Shown: piece by piece, positions 1-9,415 of the stretch
Layout of the letters: each line of letters starts with the position of its first letter
Position numbering within the stretch: position 1 is the first letter of the stretch
From: Halosegnis marinus
GTDB taxonomy: Archaea; Halobacteriota; Halobacteria; Halobacteriales; Haloarculaceae
Direction of reading: 5' to 3'
DNA: 64,000 nucleotides
Assembly: GCF_029338355.1 (NCBI RefSeq)
Contig: NZ_CP119802.1
Span: 1,674,001-1,738,000 of the forward strand
Program-made: the position numbers and the translations under genes
Notes under the pieces: generated by a model
Databases searched by the model: none
Told to the model about the DNA's origin: nothing
What the model saw: only the letters and a program-made list of their open reading frames with translations

Positions 1-1522
1 CGCCGGCCTGGCTGGCGACCGCGCCGGCGAGCGTCATCAGCGCGCTCTCCGTCCGGGGGTTCGCGACCGCCACCATGACGGTCGGCCCCTCGGTTCCGGT
101 CGGGGCGACCGCGTCCGTCGCGGTGACGACCTGGTCGGGGAGCGCGTCCTCGCGCTCCCGGATGAGCTGCGAGAGCACGCCGTCCTCCGTGGCTTCGCGC
201 CGCGCGTACAGGAAGTACCACAGCACCGCGGCGACGACGAACGCGCCCGAGAGGGCGATCTCGATGGCGTCCATGAACGCGACGAGCCCGAGCGACAGCA
301 CCGCGCCGAGGATGGGGGTCACGGGGTACAGCGGGACGGTGAAATCCGGGTCGTACTCGGGGAGGTCGGCCTCCCGGAAGACGATCAGCGCTGCGTTCAT
401 CAGCGCGTAGACGATGAGGTGGAGCACGCTGGCCGCCTTCGCGAGCACCTCGATGTCCCGGCCCAGCGCCGCGATGAACACGACGATGAGCCCCCCGGTG
501 AGGAAGATGGAGCGGTACGGCGTCGAGTAGTCCGGGTGGAGCTCGTTGAGCCAGTTCGTGACGATGCCGTCGCGGCCCATCGCGAAGTTGATGCGGGCCG
601 ACGCGAGGATGGAGGCGTTCGCGGACGACGCCGTCGCCAACAGCGCGCCGGCGGTCATGACGGCCGCCGCCGCCGCGGCGACGCCACCCACGGGGCCGAT
701 GGAGGCCGGGAACGACAGCTCGGCGGCCTGTGCCACCGGCGCGTCGAGGCTCAGCTCCGACCACGGCACTACGCCGAGCATCGTCGTCACGAGCACGGCG
801 TAGATGACGGTCACGATGCCGACGCTGCCGACGATGGCGATGGGGAGGTTCCGCCCGGGGTTCTTCAGCTCCTCCGCGACGGTCGCGATCTTCGCGTAGC
901 CCAGAAACGAGACGAAGACGACGGCCGTCGCCGGGAGTATCGCGCCGGTGCCGAACGGGGCGAGTCCGCCGTCGCCGGCGAGCGTCGCGTAGTCGAACGA
1001 GAAGAAGCCGGCGACGGCGAACGCGGTCAGGATGGAAAGCAGCACGAAGACGATGACGTTCTGCACGCCGCCGGTCTCCTTGGCGCCGAGGTAGTTGACG
1101 GCCACGAACACGACCCCGGCCACCAGCGCGCCGACCTGAATCGGGTTGAGGAAGGGGAGGTCGGGCAGGGAGACGAACACCGCGAGGTACTGCCCGAAGC
1201 CGATGCAGTAGAACGCCGACGCGAACGCCAGCCCCATCCAGTCGCCCATCCCGGCGACGGAGCCGAACAGCGGCCCGAGCGCCCGGTTGATGTAGTAGTA
1301 GCCGCCGCCGGCCTTCGGCATCGCGGTGCCGAGCTCGGACACCGACAGCGCGTTCACCATCGCGATGATCCCGCCGACGACGAACGAGACGACGACGATC
1401 GGTCCCGCCTCGTTCGCAGCGACGCCGGGAAGGACGAAGATGCCCGCGCCGATCATCGTCCCGATGCCGATGGTCATCGCCGAGACGAGCCCGAGGTCCT
1501 TGGCGAGTTCCGTGTCGCTCAT
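1..1522 (-). CDS. APC-family amino acid permease with C-terminal UspA domain (3' end outside window)
   Basis: A membrane permease of the amino acid-polyamine-organocation superfamily, expected to import amino acids or related cations. The N-terminus starts MSDTELAKDLGLVSAMTIGIG and carries the family GIGTMIGAGIF motif in the first membrane segment. About twelve hydrophobic segments follow to roughly residue 440, with the conserved ASANASILASARINFAMGRDG stretch near the middle. After a charged linker, a new domain begins at about residue 480 (MVAVANPRTESALMTLAGAVA), which matches the first strand and helix of a UspA nucleotide-binding domain; the window edge cuts it. Permeases with UspA tails are common in haloarchaea, and the tail probably regulates transport. 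The ATG at 1522 overlaps by one base the stop of a basic, probably spurious upstream frame. The solute is not predictable. Confidence 0.9.
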   Translation of the reverse strand, partial: MSDTELAKDLGLVSAMTIGIGTMIGAGIFVLPGVAANEAGPIVVVSFVVGGIIAMVNALSVSELGTAMPKAGGGYYYINRALGPLFGSVAGMGDWMGLAFASAFYCIGFGQYLAVFVSLPDLPFLNPIQVGALVAGVVFVAVNYLGAKETGGVQNVIVFVLLSILTAFAVAGFFSFDYATLAGDGGLAPFGTGAILPATAVVFVSFLGYAKIATVAEELKNPGRNLPIAIVGSVGIVTVIYAVLVTTMLGVVPWSELSLDAPVAQAAELSFPASIGPVGGVAAAAAAVMTAGALLATASSANASILASARINFAMGRDGIVTNWLNELHPDYSTPYRSIFLTGGLIVVFIAALGRDIEVLAKAASVLHLIVYALMNAALIVFREADLPEYDPDFTVPLYPVTPILGAVLSLGLVAFMDAIEIALSGAFVVAAVLWYFLYARREATEDGVLSQLIREREDALPDQVVTATDAVAPTGTEGPTVMVAVANPRTESALMTLAGAVASQAG

Positions 1523-1882
1523 TACCCGGTCCCCCCGCGCAGGAGCGCGCGAACCGGACCGCCGGACCGGTCGCTCGACCGCCGCACGCCGGTGACTCGT
1601 CCGTCCCGTCGTCGGGGCCGGGACGCCGCGTCGGGCGTCGTTCCCGTCCCGCGACGGGCCCTCGTCGTTCTCTCGCGTCCGCGCGAGTCGCGTTCGCCCT
1701 CGGTGGGAGTGTTCCTCATGTCCGTGCCCCTCGTGGCGGCGGGATAACGATGCCGGAAGGGGACCGAGGGGTACCCGTGAGACTCCGGGCGCGGCCGCCT
1801 CGGGCGCACAGCGGCGGTCCCGCTCGCGGGTCCCGTCCCCGAGATGGGGAGTTACTTCCTTGCTCGGCCAGTAGGGGCGCGC
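1523..1882. other. Intergenic spacer between divergent genes
   Basis: About 360 bases of very GC-rich sequence separate the permease from the CNNM-type gene. An open frame on the minus strand (start near 1719 or 1809) ends exactly at the permease start, but its product would be extremely arginine-rich, unlike the acidic neighbours, so I do not call it. Both flanking genes must have promoters here; I see no strong TATA box. Confidence 0.5.
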
Positions 1883-3271
1883 ATGTGGTCATCGCTGCTC
1901 GCTCCGCTCCCCGAGGCCAGCCTCCTCCAGTACACCGTGCCCCTCCTCGGCACGGAACTGGCTCAGACGACGGTCACGGCCATCGGCGCCGGACTGATCG
2001 TGTTGCTGCTGCTCGGGTCGGGCTTCTTCTCGTCGTCGGAGATCGCGATGTTCTCGCTGCCGGCCCACCAGATCGACGCGATGGTCGAACAGGGGCTGCG
2101 CGGCGCCCGGGCCGTCAAGTCGCTCAAGGAGGACCCCCACCGCCTGCTCGTGACCATCCTCGTCGGGAACAACATGGTCAACATCACCATGTCCTCCATC
2201 TCGACGACCATCGTCGGCTTCTACTTCGACGCGGGGACGGCGGTCGTCGTCTCGTCGCTCGGCATCACGTCGATGGTGCTCATCTTCGGCGAGAGCGCGC
2301 CCAAGTCCTACGCCGTCGAGAACACCGAGGTCCACGCCCGGCGCGTCGCCCGCGGGCTGAAGGTCGTCGAGAAGGTGCTGTGGCCGCTCATCACCGTCTT
2401 CTACTACCTGACGGGGCTGGTGAACCGCGTCACCGGCGGCAGTCCGTCCATCGAGTCCACGTACGTCACCCGCGACGAGATACGCAACATCATCAAGACG
2501 GGCGAGCGGGAGGGCGTCCTCGACGAGGAGGAGCGCCGGATGCTCCAGCGGGCGCTCCGCTTCACCGACGCGTCCGCGAAGGAGGTGATGACGCCGCGGC
2601 TCGACATGGCGGCCGTCTCCGCGGACGCGACCGTCCAGGAGGCGGTCGAGCAGTGTATGCAGACGGGCCACGCCCGCCTGCCGGCCTACGGGGAGTCGCT
2701 CGACGACATCGTCGGCATCTTCGACATCCGGAACCTCGGCGACGTGGACTACGACGGCACGACCGACCTCACGGTCCGGGACGTCGCCACGCAGGCGCTC
2801 CACGTCCCGGAGTCGAAGAGCGTCGACGACCTCCTCACGGAGATGCGCGAGAGCCGGCTCCACATGGTCGTCGTCATCGACGAGTTCGGCGCCACGGAGG
2901 GGCTCATCACGATGGAGGACGTCCTCGAGGAGATCGTCGGCGAGATACTGGTCGGCGACGAGGACCACCCGATAGAGCGGGTCGGCGACGCGGAGGTGTT
3001 GGCCCGCGGCGAGGTGAACATCGAGGAGGTCAACGAGGTGCTCGGCATCGACCTGCCCGAGGGCGAGGAGTTCGAGACCATCGCCGGCTTCATCTTCAAC
3101 CGCGCCGGCCGCCTCGTCGAGCAGGGCGAGGCCTTCGAGTACGAGAACGTCACGCTCCGGGCCGAACAGGTCGCGGACGCGCGCATCCAGAAGGTCCGGG
3201 TGACGGTCGACCGGTCGGCCGACCCCGACACGGACCCGGGTTCGTCGCCCGGGAGCGACCGGCCCGAGTGA
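1883..3271 (+). CDS. CNNM/CorC-family membrane protein (DUF21, CBS pair, CorC_HlyC domains)
   Basis: A hemolysin-C/CorC-like protein of the CNNM family, associated with magnesium or other divalent cation efflux and with membrane integrity. Domains in order: an N-terminal DUF21 membrane region with about four hydrophobic segments (from about residue 20, including GSGFFSSSEIAMFSL), a cytoplasmic CBS-domain pair (about residues 230-350, starting at the typical VMTPRLDM motif), and a C-terminal CorC_HlyC domain (about 370-450, GEVNIEEVNEVLGIDLP and TIAGFIF). The 462-residue length is normal. The frame stays open 13 codons upstream (1844), but MWSSLLAPLPEAS at 1883 is the more usual start. The acidic tail after residue 445 is haloarchaeal style. 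The transported ion is inferred from the family only. Confidence 0.9.
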   Translation: MWSSLLAPLPEASLLQYTVPLLGTELAQTTVTAIGAGLIVLLLLGSGFFSSSEIAMFSLPAHQIDAMVEQGLRGARAVKSLKEDPHRLLVTILVGNNMVNITMSSISTTIVGFYFDAGTAVVVSSLGITSMVLIFGESAPKSYAVENTEVHARRVARGLKVVEKVLWPLITVFYYLTGLVNRVTGGSPSIESTYVTRDEIRNIIKTGEREGVLDEEERRMLQRALRFTDASAKEVMTPRLDMAAVSADATVQEAVEQCMQTGHARLPAYGESLDDIVGIFDIRNLGDVDYDGTTDLTVRDVATQALHVPESKSVDDLLTEMRESRLHMVVVIDEFGATEGLITMEDVLEEIVGEILVGDEDHPIERVGDAEVLARGEVNIEEVNEVLGIDLPEGEEFETIAGFIFNRAGRLVEQGEAFEYENVTLRAEQVADARIQKVRVTVDRSADPDTDPGSSPGSDRPE

Positions 3272-3338
3272 CCGCCGGTCGCGGCCCGCGGCGGTGACAA
3301 GGCATTAGCCCACGGAGCGGGAATCCCGAGTATTCCAT

Positions 3339-4208
3339 ATGTACGAGACCATCCTCCTCCCGTACGACGGCAGCGAGGGCGCCGCCGAGGTGCTCCACCA
3401 CGCCGCGGAGATCGCGAACTGGGCCGACGCGACGGTTCGGGTCCTCTACGTCGCGGACACGAACCGGGACAGCGTCACGGTCGTCGAGGGACGCACGGTC
3501 GACGTCCTCGAAGAAGAGGGTCGGGAGATCGTGGACGAGGCCGCGGAGACGCTCGACACGCTCGGCGTCGCCCACCGAACCGATATCGTGCAGGGCAGCC
3601 CCGCGCCGACCATCGCCGAGTACGCCGAGGAGTACGACCACGACCTCGTCGTGATGCCGACCCACGGCCGCGAGGGGGTCTCGCGGTACCTCGCCGGCAG
3701 CGTCGCCGAGAAGGTGGTCCGGCTCTGTTCCGTCCCCGTCCTCTCCGTCCGGATGCAGCCGGACGAGACGCTGGAGTTCCCCTACGAGCGCGTGCTCGTC
3801 CCCACGGACGGGAGCGATGCGGCGACCCACGCGGCCGAGCACGTCCTCGAACTCGCGGGTGCGCTCGACGCGACCGTCCACGTCCTCTCGGTCGTGGACG
3901 ACTCCACGCTCGGGCCGGACGTCCGGTCGGCGGTCGCGGGCGAGGAGAGCGAGGGGGCCGCGAACGACGCCGTCGAGGCCGTCGTTTCGGCGGCCGAGGC
4001 CCACGGCGTCGCGGACGTCGTCACGCACGTCGAACACGGGCGCCCCGCGGCGGCCATCCGCGACTGTATCGAGGCGAACGACGTCCACGCGGTCGGGATG
4101 GGGACGACGGGCCGGCGCGGAACGGACCGGATTCTCCTCGGGAGCGTCGCCGAGAAGACCGTCCGGTCGGCGCCGGTGCCCGTCATGACGGTCGCGAAGC
4201 CGGACTGA
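3339..4208 (+). CDS. Tandem universal stress protein (two UspA domains)
   Basis: A 289-residue cytoplasmic protein made of two UspA domains, about residues 1-140 and 145-289. Each ends in the ATP-binding signature G-2x-G-9x-G-S/T: GREGVSRYLAGS near residue 109 and GRRGTDRILLGS near residue 258. Both halves start with a typical strand (ILLPYDGSEGA; VLVPTDGSDAA). Both ATP motifs are intact, so this is probably an ATP-binding stress-response protein. It lies about 70 nt after the CNNM-type gene on the same strand. The UspA tail of the permease at the left edge is a related domain. Client or pathway cannot be predicted. Confidence 0.93.
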   Translation: MYETILLPYDGSEGAAEVLHHAAEIANWADATVRVLYVADTNRDSVTVVEGRTVDVLEEEGREIVDEAAETLDTLGVAHRTDIVQGSPAPTIAEYAEEYDHDLVVMPTHGREGVSRYLAGSVAEKVVRLCSVPVLSVRMQPDETLEFPYERVLVPTDGSDAATHAAEHVLELAGALDATVHVLSVVDDSTLGPDVRSAVAGEESEGAANDAVEAVVSAAEAHGVADVVTHVEHGRPAAAIRDCIEANDVHAVGMGTTGRRGTDRILLGSVAEKTVRSAPVPVMTVAKPD

Positions 4209-4334
4209 CTGCGGTCGCCGAGGCCACGGCAGGTGCCGACGGCTCCACGGCTCCATCCGTCCGCCCGTCGGCCGACGGAGCTCCGGGTAAGTGATTTGTT
4301 CCTCCGGTCGCCTACTGCCCGAGGAGTCGAGACC

Positions 4335-5219
4335 ATGCCCTCGGAACACGGTCCGGTCGACCCGTCGTCGGTTCCGGCGTTGGCCGACGAGCTGAACAGC
4401 GAGGACCCATCGACCCGGCGGACGGCCCTCGACCGGTTGGCCGCCCTCGCCGACTCGGACCCGGAGTACGTCCTGTGGGTCGAGGAACCGATACTCGACC
4501 GCCTCGACGACCCGGAGCCCGAGATACAGGCACGGGCCGCCGAACTGCTCGGGGAGTTGGGCGTCGATGACGCCGAAGGGCGACTCCGCGACCTGCGGTT
4601 GCACACGGACACGCGGGTCAGCGACGCCGCCGCCGACGCGCTGCGGGCCTTGGAGAACGCGCCGACGCTCTCGCCGGAACGGCCCCCCGAGCGACCGACG
4701 AACCCGACGGCGGACGCCGGTTCGACGGCGGACGCCGGTTCGACGGAGGCGACGGGCACGACCGGGGAACGTACCCGAAACAGCCGGGCGGAGACCGTTT
4801 CGGCGGACACGAATTCACCCGACGACTCACCGACCGATGTGACGAGCGGCGACGCGACCGGGTCGCCCGCGCCCGCCGGCACGGACGGGGCGCGGAAGGA
4901 GGAGCAACGACACGAGCGTGAGTCGGCCGCGACTCGGGACGACGCCGGGAGCCGTCTCCGTTCCGCCGCGGTGTCCGCGCTGTACGGCGTCCTCGGGATG
5001 GTCTTCGCCGTCCTGCCGGTCTTCATCACCACGGACATCCCGTCGTTCGCATCGACGTCCCGTATCGCCGGCACCGTCGCGATGGGGGGCGGTTTCGTCC
5101 TGTTGGGGGCTGCCGCGGGCCGCGTGGCCGGCGTCCGCAACAGCACCACGCGCGGTATCGCGGTCGGCGGGACGCTCGTCTTCCTCACCGCGTTCGTGTT
5201 GGTCTTCCTGACCGTCTGA
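4335..5219 (+). CDS. HEAT-repeat protein with C-terminal membrane anchor
   Basis: A 294-residue protein. Residues 1-115 are helical HEAT-type repeats with the usual pattern (DPSTRRTALDRLAALADSDP; DPEPEIQARAAELLGELG). Residues about 120-205 are a low-complexity acidic Thr/Ser/Asp linker containing an 18-bp tandem DNA duplication (4706-4741). The C-terminus has three hydrophobic segments (ALYGVLGMVFAVLPVFI; IAGTVAMGGGFVLLGAAAG; GIAVGGTLVFLTAFVLVFL). It is probably a membrane-tethered adaptor. The start at 4335 (MPSEHGPVDPSS) is preferred over an upstream ATG at 4233, because the extra residues are basic. The gene at 48173-49489 also joins HEAT repeats to membrane helices, in the opposite order. 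Confidence 0.75.
   Translation: MPSEHGPVDPSSVPALADELNSEDPSTRRTALDRLAALADSDPEYVLWVEEPILDRLDDPEPEIQARAAELLGELGVDDAEGRLRDLRLHTDTRVSDAAADALRALENAPTLSPERPPERPTNPTADAGSTADAGSTEATGTTGERTRNSRAETVSADTNSPDDSPTDVTSGDATGSPAPAGTDGARKEEQRHERESAATRDDAGSRLRSAAVSALYGVLGMVFAVLPVFITTDIPSFASTSRIAGTVAMGGGFVLLGAAAGRVAGVRNSTTRGIAVGGTLVFLTAFVLVFLTV
4706..4741 (+). repeat. 18-bp tandem duplication inside the HEAT protein linker
   Basis: Two perfect copies of GACGGCGGACGCCGGTTC (4706-4723 and 4724-4741) encode a repeated TADAGS-type hexapeptide in the disordered linker. Replication slippage in GC-rich coding sequence is the likely origin. Confidence 0.85.
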
Positions 5220-5301
5220 GGAACGGGGACGGGCCGACGGCCGCGCCCTCCCCGTCGCCGTCGGGTCAAGAGTCTTCACGCCCCCGTCTGTGTGACCGGG
5301 T

Positions 5302-6018
5302 ATGGTACTCGTGCAGGCGCTGTCGTACACGGCCCTCGCCGTCGTCGCCGCCCTCGTCGGCGGCCTCATCGCCGTCTATCGCCCGCCGGGCGACCAGATG
5401 GAGAGCAACGTCCAGCACTTCGCCGCCGGGGTGGTCTTCGCGGCCGTCGCCGCCGAACTGCTCCCGGAGGTCCACGGCCGGAGCCCGCAAATCGTCGTCC
5501 TCGGCTTCGCCGTCGGCGTCGCGACGATGCTCGGCATCCACCGGCTGAGCAAGACCATCGAGAAGCGCGACGTCGGCGGCCAGTTCGCCGGCGCGGCGGG
5601 CCTGCTCATCACCGTCGGCATCGACATGCTCATCGACGGGGTCCTCATCGGCGTCACCTTCCTCGACAACCCCGACACCGGCGTCATCATCGCGGTGGCG
5701 CTGGCCATCGAGGTGCTCTTCCTCGGGGTCGCCGGGGTGGTCGTCCTCCCCGACGAGATGGGGACGCTGCGGAAACTCGCCGTCCCGGCGGGGTTCGGCC
5801 TCCTGCTCGCGACGGGCGTCACCGGCGGGGTGCTCACCCTCGACGGCGTGACCGGCGCCCCCATCGCGCTCATCCTCGCGTTCGGCTCCGCGGCCCTCCT
5901 GTATCTCGTCACCGAGGAACTGCTCGTGAAGGCGTCGAAGGTCCCCGAGACGCCCGTCTCCACGACGCTGTTCTTCGTCGGCTTCCTCACGATATTCCTC
6001 CTCGACATGCTGCACTGA
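5302..6018 (+). CDS. ZIP-family-like membrane protein
   Basis: A 238-residue integral membrane protein with about eight hydrophobic segments and the layout of ZIP metal transporters: HFAAGVVFAAVAAELLPE in an early helix, then VGIDMLIDGVLIG in the position of the ZIP metal-site helix and ALAIEVLFLGVAG in the next. In typical ZIP proteins these two helices contain H-N/S-x-P/x-D/E-G and H-E-x-P-E-G motifs. Here the histidines are replaced (DMLIDG, EVLFLG), so metal specificity or transport ability is uncertain. The family call rests on topology and the first motif. It starts 83 nt after the HEAT protein and may be co-transcribed with it. Confidence 0.75.
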   Translation: MVLVQALSYTALAVVAALVGGLIAVYRPPGDQMESNVQHFAAGVVFAAVAAELLPEVHGRSPQIVVLGFAVGVATMLGIHRLSKTIEKRDVGGQFAGAAGLLITVGIDMLIDGVLIGVTFLDNPDTGVIIAVALAIEVLFLGVAGVVVLPDEMGTLRKLAVPAGFGLLLATGVTGGVLTLDGVTGAPIALILAFGSAALLYLVTEELLVKASKVPETPVSTTLFFVGFLTIFLLDMLH

Positions 6019-6141
6019 GCGCGGCGTGTGGCGCGGTCGTCCCCGTTCGCTTCGTCGTACGTCAGGGAGACGGGCACTCGTGCTCGCCCTCGCGGACGTC
6101 CACGCCGAAGCCGTCATGACCTCCCGACGCCCACGTCGGGT

Positions 6142-6459
6142 ATGACCGAGGACCTCGACGTTCCCCGTCTCGTCGACGACAACGGGCTCGTGCTGCTGTT
6201 CGCCAACCGGACCCGCTCGCGGATACTCGCAACGCTCTTCTACGCGGGCGAGGCCCTGACGGTCGCCGAAATCGCGGCCGGTGCGGGCATCTCACAGAGC
6301 GCCGCCTACGAGGCGCTCGACCCACTGGAGCGGTTCGACGTCTTCGAGGTGGGCGAACGCGGCGACGAGACGACCTACCGATTACTGGAGGACGACGAAC
6401 TCGTCGAGGCCGTCCGGACGGTCGCCCGCCTCGCGACCGAGCGCATCCACCCGGAGTAG
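6142..6459 (+). CDS. Winged-helix transcriptional regulator
   Basis: A 105-residue acidic protein with one winged helix-turn-helix domain: helix 1 FANRTRSRILATLFYAG, recognition region TVAEIAAGAGISQSAAYEALDPLERF, and a wing (FEVGERGDETTYRL). The short size and arrangement match haloarchaeal ArsR/MarR-like regulators, with no obvious ligand domain or cysteine metal site. The ATG at 6142 is preferred; the frame is open to 6028 but the upstream residues are basic and unlike the family. It converges with the next gene, with 4 nt between the stop codons. Target genes are unknown. Confidence 0.85.
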   Translation: MTEDLDVPRLVDDNGLVLLFANRTRSRILATLFYAGEALTVAEIAAGAGISQSAAYEALDPLERFDVFEVGERGDETTYRLLEDDELVEAVRTVARLATERIHPE

Positions 6460-6463
6460 CCGC

Positions 6464-6997
6464 TCACTCGATACGCACGGTCGTCGCGGCCGTGACCGCC
6501 TCCCGGAAGGGGTCGGCGACGTTGATACCCGCCGAGAGGGTGTACTCGCCGGGCGCCGGTTCCTCCCACTCCGTCGGCGTGACGCGGAACAGGCCGCTCC
6601 ACGTCCGGTGGAAGCGCTTTCGCTCGCCGCGGGCGAAGGTCAGCCGTCCGGCATCGCCGCCGGGGTCCTCGGCGGTCGTATCGGCCTCGCGGTGGCCGTC
6701 CACCGCCCACGACCACAGCAGCGGCGACCGGGTCCGCAGCGAGACCGGGAACGGCAGCGTGTTCCGGAACTCGACGAAGAAGGGCACCTGCTCGCCGCGG
6801 GCGAAGGTGTCCGCGGGGGTGGAGACGGTCGCACGGACGGCCCGACACCGCAGTCGGTGCGGGACGACGAGGCGGCTCACCCGCTCGGCGGGCAGCGACC
6901 GCATCGCGGTCGGCCTCACGCGCGGCTCCCGCTCGTTCGGCGCGAACGGGTCGTCGTCGTCGCGGTCGAGCGCGTTCGACTCGTAGATGCGGCGCAC
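6464..6997 (-). CDS. BsuPI-like conserved haloarchaeal protein
   Basis: A 177-residue protein with an N-terminal acidic stretch (ESNALDRDDDDPF) and a beta-rich domain from about residue 50: a charged turn FARGEQVPFFVEFRN, hydrophobic strands (SPLLWSWAVDGHREA), then RGERKRFHRTWSG and the closing EEPAPGEYTLSAGIN. This pattern resembles BsuPI (intracellular proteinase inhibitor) immunoglobulin-like domains, but similarity is by eye only. The GTG at 6997 is chosen because the frame upstream runs into another gene's antisense. No signal peptide is visible. Function is unknown. Confidence 0.6.
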   Translation of the reverse strand: MRRIYESNALDRDDDDPFAPNEREPRVRPTAMRSLPAERVSRLVVPHRLRCRAVRATVSTPADTFARGEQVPFFVEFRNTLPFPVSLRTRSPLLWSWAVDGHREADTTAEDPGGDAGRLTFARGERKRFHRTWSGLFRVTPTEWEEPAPGEYTLSAGINVADPFREAVTAATTVRIE

Positions 6998-7041
6998 GGT
7001 AGTGAGGAGTACGGCGGAGACGGCTAAACGCCGTCGGTGGG

Positions 7042-8364
7042 TCAGTCCTCCGCGCCGCGCTGTCTGACCGTCGGCGGCGCGGCCGGCGCGTCGAGGTGCG
7101 CCTCGTCGAAGAGGTGACAGGCGGCCGTCCCGCGCTCTATCGGCCGGAGCTCGGGGTTCGTCGTCGTACACGGCGAGGCGAACCGCTCGGCGATGCCGGT
7201 TTCGACCGGGTCGGGCGCCGACTCGATGACCGACCGGAGCGCCGTCGACAACACCTCCTCGGCCTCCGGGTCCGAGAGCCGGTCGGGAATCCCGTACTCG
7301 CCGCGGATCGTGCTCGCGACGTTCTCGACGCTCGTGTCGTCCAGCCCGGCCTCGACGGCCTCGATGTCCAGGTCGTCGGCGGCGATGCGCGTCGTCAGGC
7401 TCAACACCGCCCGCCACTCCTCCTGCGGGAACGAGAACTCCTCGGGCGGTATCACCCGGGGACACCGGGTGTGGAACTTACAGCCCGACGGCGGGTCGAT
7501 GGGCGAGGGGACGCTCCCCTCGAGGATTATCCGCTCGGCCTCCCAGCCGGGGTCCGGCTCGGGAATCGCCGACAGCAGCGCCTCCGTGTACGGATGCTGT
7601 GGCGGCGAGAACAGCTCCTCGGGCGTGCCCATCTCGGCTATCTGTCCGAGATACATGACCGCGATCTTGTCGGCGATGTGCTCGACGACGGAGAGGTCGT
7701 GGGCGATGAACAGATACGAGATGCCGAACTCCTCCTGGAGGTCCTTCAGCAGATTGAGTATCTGCGCCTGGACGGACACGTCGAGCGCGCTCACCGGCTC
7801 GTCACAGACGATGAAATCCGGGTCGACCGCCAGCGCGCGGGCGATGCCGACGCGCTGGAGCTGGCCGCCGGAGAACTCGTTGGGGTAGCGGTTCGCGTGG
7901 CTCGCGTTCAGCCCGACGCGTTCGAGCAACTCCTTGATGCGCTCGTCGCGAGTGTCCGCCCCCGCCATCCCGTGGATGTCGAGCGCCTCGCCGATGATGT
8001 CGTTGACCGTCAGCCGGGGATTGAGGCTGGACTGCGGGTTCTGGAAGATGATCTGTATCTCCTTGCGCAGGTCCCGCAGCTCCTCGCCGTCGAGGTTCGT
8101 GATGTCGCGGCCGCGGTAGTACACCGACCCCTCGGTGGCCTCCTCCAGGCGCAACAGCGTGCGGCCGGTGGTCGACTTCCCGCAGCCGGACTCGCCGACG
8201 AGTCCCAGCGTCTCGCCCTCGCCGATCTCGAACGAGATGCCGTCGACGGCCTTGACCTTCCGTTCCTCGCCGAGCAGCCGGCTGAAGAAGCCGCTCTCGG
8301 CGTCGTAGTACTTCTTGAGGTTCTCCACCCGGACGAGCGGCTCGTCGCTACTCACCGCCGTCAC
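7042..8364 (-). CDS. dppF: Oligopeptide/dipeptide ABC transporter ATP-binding protein (DppF/OppF type)
   Basis: The second ATPase of the peptide importer and last gene of the operon. Residues about 10-330 form the nucleotide-binding domain: Walker [13 protein letters not shown], signature [15 protein letters not shown], Walker B FIVCDEP, and H-loop IAHDLSVV. After the ATPase comes the C-terminal peptide-transporter domain with the CKFHTRCP cysteine motif. There is a further extension of about 100 residues ending with a second cysteine-containing motif ([23 protein letters not shown]). The extension interrupts where the cysteine domain normally closes, a layout seen in haloarchaeal members. 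The GTG start overlaps the dppD stop by 17 nt; an in-frame GTG at 8355 is possible. Substrate is inferred from the family. Confidence 0.9.
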   Translation of the reverse strand: MTAVSSDEPLVRVENLKKYYDAESGFFSRLLGEERKVKAVDGISFEIGEGETLGLVGESGCGKSTTGRTLLRLEEATEGSVYYRGRDITNLDGEELRDLRKEIQIIFQNPQSSLNPRLTVNDIIGEALDIHGMAGADTRDERIKELLERVGLNASHANRYPNEFSGGQLQRVGIARALAVDPDFIVCDEPVSALDVSVQAQILNLLKDLQEEFGISYLFIAHDLSVVEHIADKIAVMYLGQIAEMGTPEELFSPPQHPYTEALLSAIPEPDPGWEAERIILEGSVPSPIDPPSGCKFHTRCPRVIPPEEFSFPQEEWRAVLSLTTRIAADDLDIEAVEAGLDDTSVENVASTIRGEYGIPDRLSDPEAEEVLSTALRSVIESAPDPVETGIAERFASPCTTTNPELRPIERGTAACHLFDEAHLDAPAAPPTVRQRGAED

Positions 8365-9415
8365 CCCGGACCGGCGAGTCCATGCCCTCGACCGTGACGG
8401 TGTAGTCCAGGTTCCCGACGAGTTCGCCGGTGTGTGCCAGACACGCGGCGCTGTGTTGTCGGTGGTCGCTCGCGTCGGCCGGCTCCGCGGTCTCGACGTC
8501 GACGAGCGGCGGCTCCGTCCGGGTACAGGCCTCCTCCGCGTACGGGCACCGGGGGTGGAACGTACAGCCGGAGGGCATCTCCACGAGGTCCGGCATCCGG
8601 CCGGGGATGGTGTCGAGCCGGTCGCGCTCGTCGCCGATGCGCGGTATCGAACTCATCAGCCCCACGGTGTACGGGTGTTGCGGGTCGTAGTAGATGTCCT
8701 CGACGGGCGCGGACTCGACCGAACGGCCGGCGTACATCACCATCACGCGGTCGCAGAACTCCGCGACGACGCCGAGGTCGTGCGTGATGAACTGGATGGC
8801 CGTGTCGAACTCCTCGGCCACCTCCTCCAGCAGTTCCAGTATCTGTGCCTCGATGGTCACGTCGAGCGCCGTCGTCGGCTCGTCGGCGATGATGAGGTCG
8901 GGGTCACACGACAGCGCCATCGCGATGACCGCGCGCTGTTGCATCCCGCCCGAGAACTGGTGGGGGTACTCCTCGTAGCGCTTCGCCGGGTCGGGAATCC
9001 CGACCGACTCCAGCAGTTCGATGGTCCGCTCGCGGGCCGCGGCGTTGCCCACCTCCTTGTGGAGGCGGATCGCCTCGGCGATCTGCTCGCCGACGGTGTA
9101 GGCGGGGTTCAGCGCCGTCCCGGCGTCCTGGAATATCATCGATATCTCGTCGCCGCGGATGGCCCGCATCTCCTCGCGCGAGAGGTCGAGCAGGTCCCGC
9201 CCCTTGAAGCGTATCGAGCCGCTCTCGATGACGCCCGGCTCGTCGATGAGCCGCATCACGGCGAGACTGGTGACGCTCTTTCCGGCGCCGCTCTCGCCGA
9301 CGACGCCGAAGCGCTCGCCGGCCTCTATCTGGTACGAGAGGTCGTCGGTCGCCTTGACGACCCCCTCCTCGGTGTAGAACCTGACGTTCAGGTCCTCGAC
9401 TTCGAGCATCGCCAT
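8348..9415 (-). CDS. dppD: Oligopeptide/dipeptide ABC transporter ATP-binding protein (DppD/OppD type)
   Basis: The first ATPase of the peptide importer, 355 residues, starting MAMLEVEDLNVRFYTEEG. It has Walker A GVVGESGAGKSVT, signature FSGGMQQRAVIAMAL, Walker B LIIADEPTTALDVT, and the oligopeptide C-terminal domain with CTFHPRCPYAEEACT. DppD and DppF ATPases pair at the cytoplasmic face of the DppBC permease. The start ATG overlaps the dppC stop by one base (TGATG), which argues for translational coupling. A second in-frame ATG lies two codons later. Confidence 0.93.
   Translation of the reverse strand: MAMLEVEDLNVRFYTEEGVVKATDDLSYQIEAGERFGVVGESGAGKSVTSLAVMRLIDEPGVIESGSIRFKGRDLLDLSREEMRAIRGDEISMIFQDAGTALNPAYTVGEQIAEAIRLHKEVGNAAARERTIELLESVGIPDPAKRYEEYPHQFSGGMQQRAVIAMALSCDPDLIIADEPTTALDVTIEAQILELLEEVAEEFDTAIQFITHDLGVVAEFCDRVMVMYAGRSVESAPVEDIYYDPQHPYTVGLMSSIPRIGDERDRLDTIPGRMPDLVEMPSGCTFHPRCPYAEEACTRTEPPLVDVETAEPADASDHRQHSAACLAHTGELVGNLDYTVTVEGMDSPVRGDGGE

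Noticed and set aside
1522-1719. Basic frame abutting the permease start
   Set aside because: Arg-rich product unlike any haloarchaeal protein; the overlap with the start codon is probably chance.
419-1747. Long plus-strand open frame (442 codons) antisense to the permease
   Set aside because: Product is a low-complexity Arg/Asp/Gly-rich string without domains; in GC-rich DNA the antisense of a coding frame often stays open.
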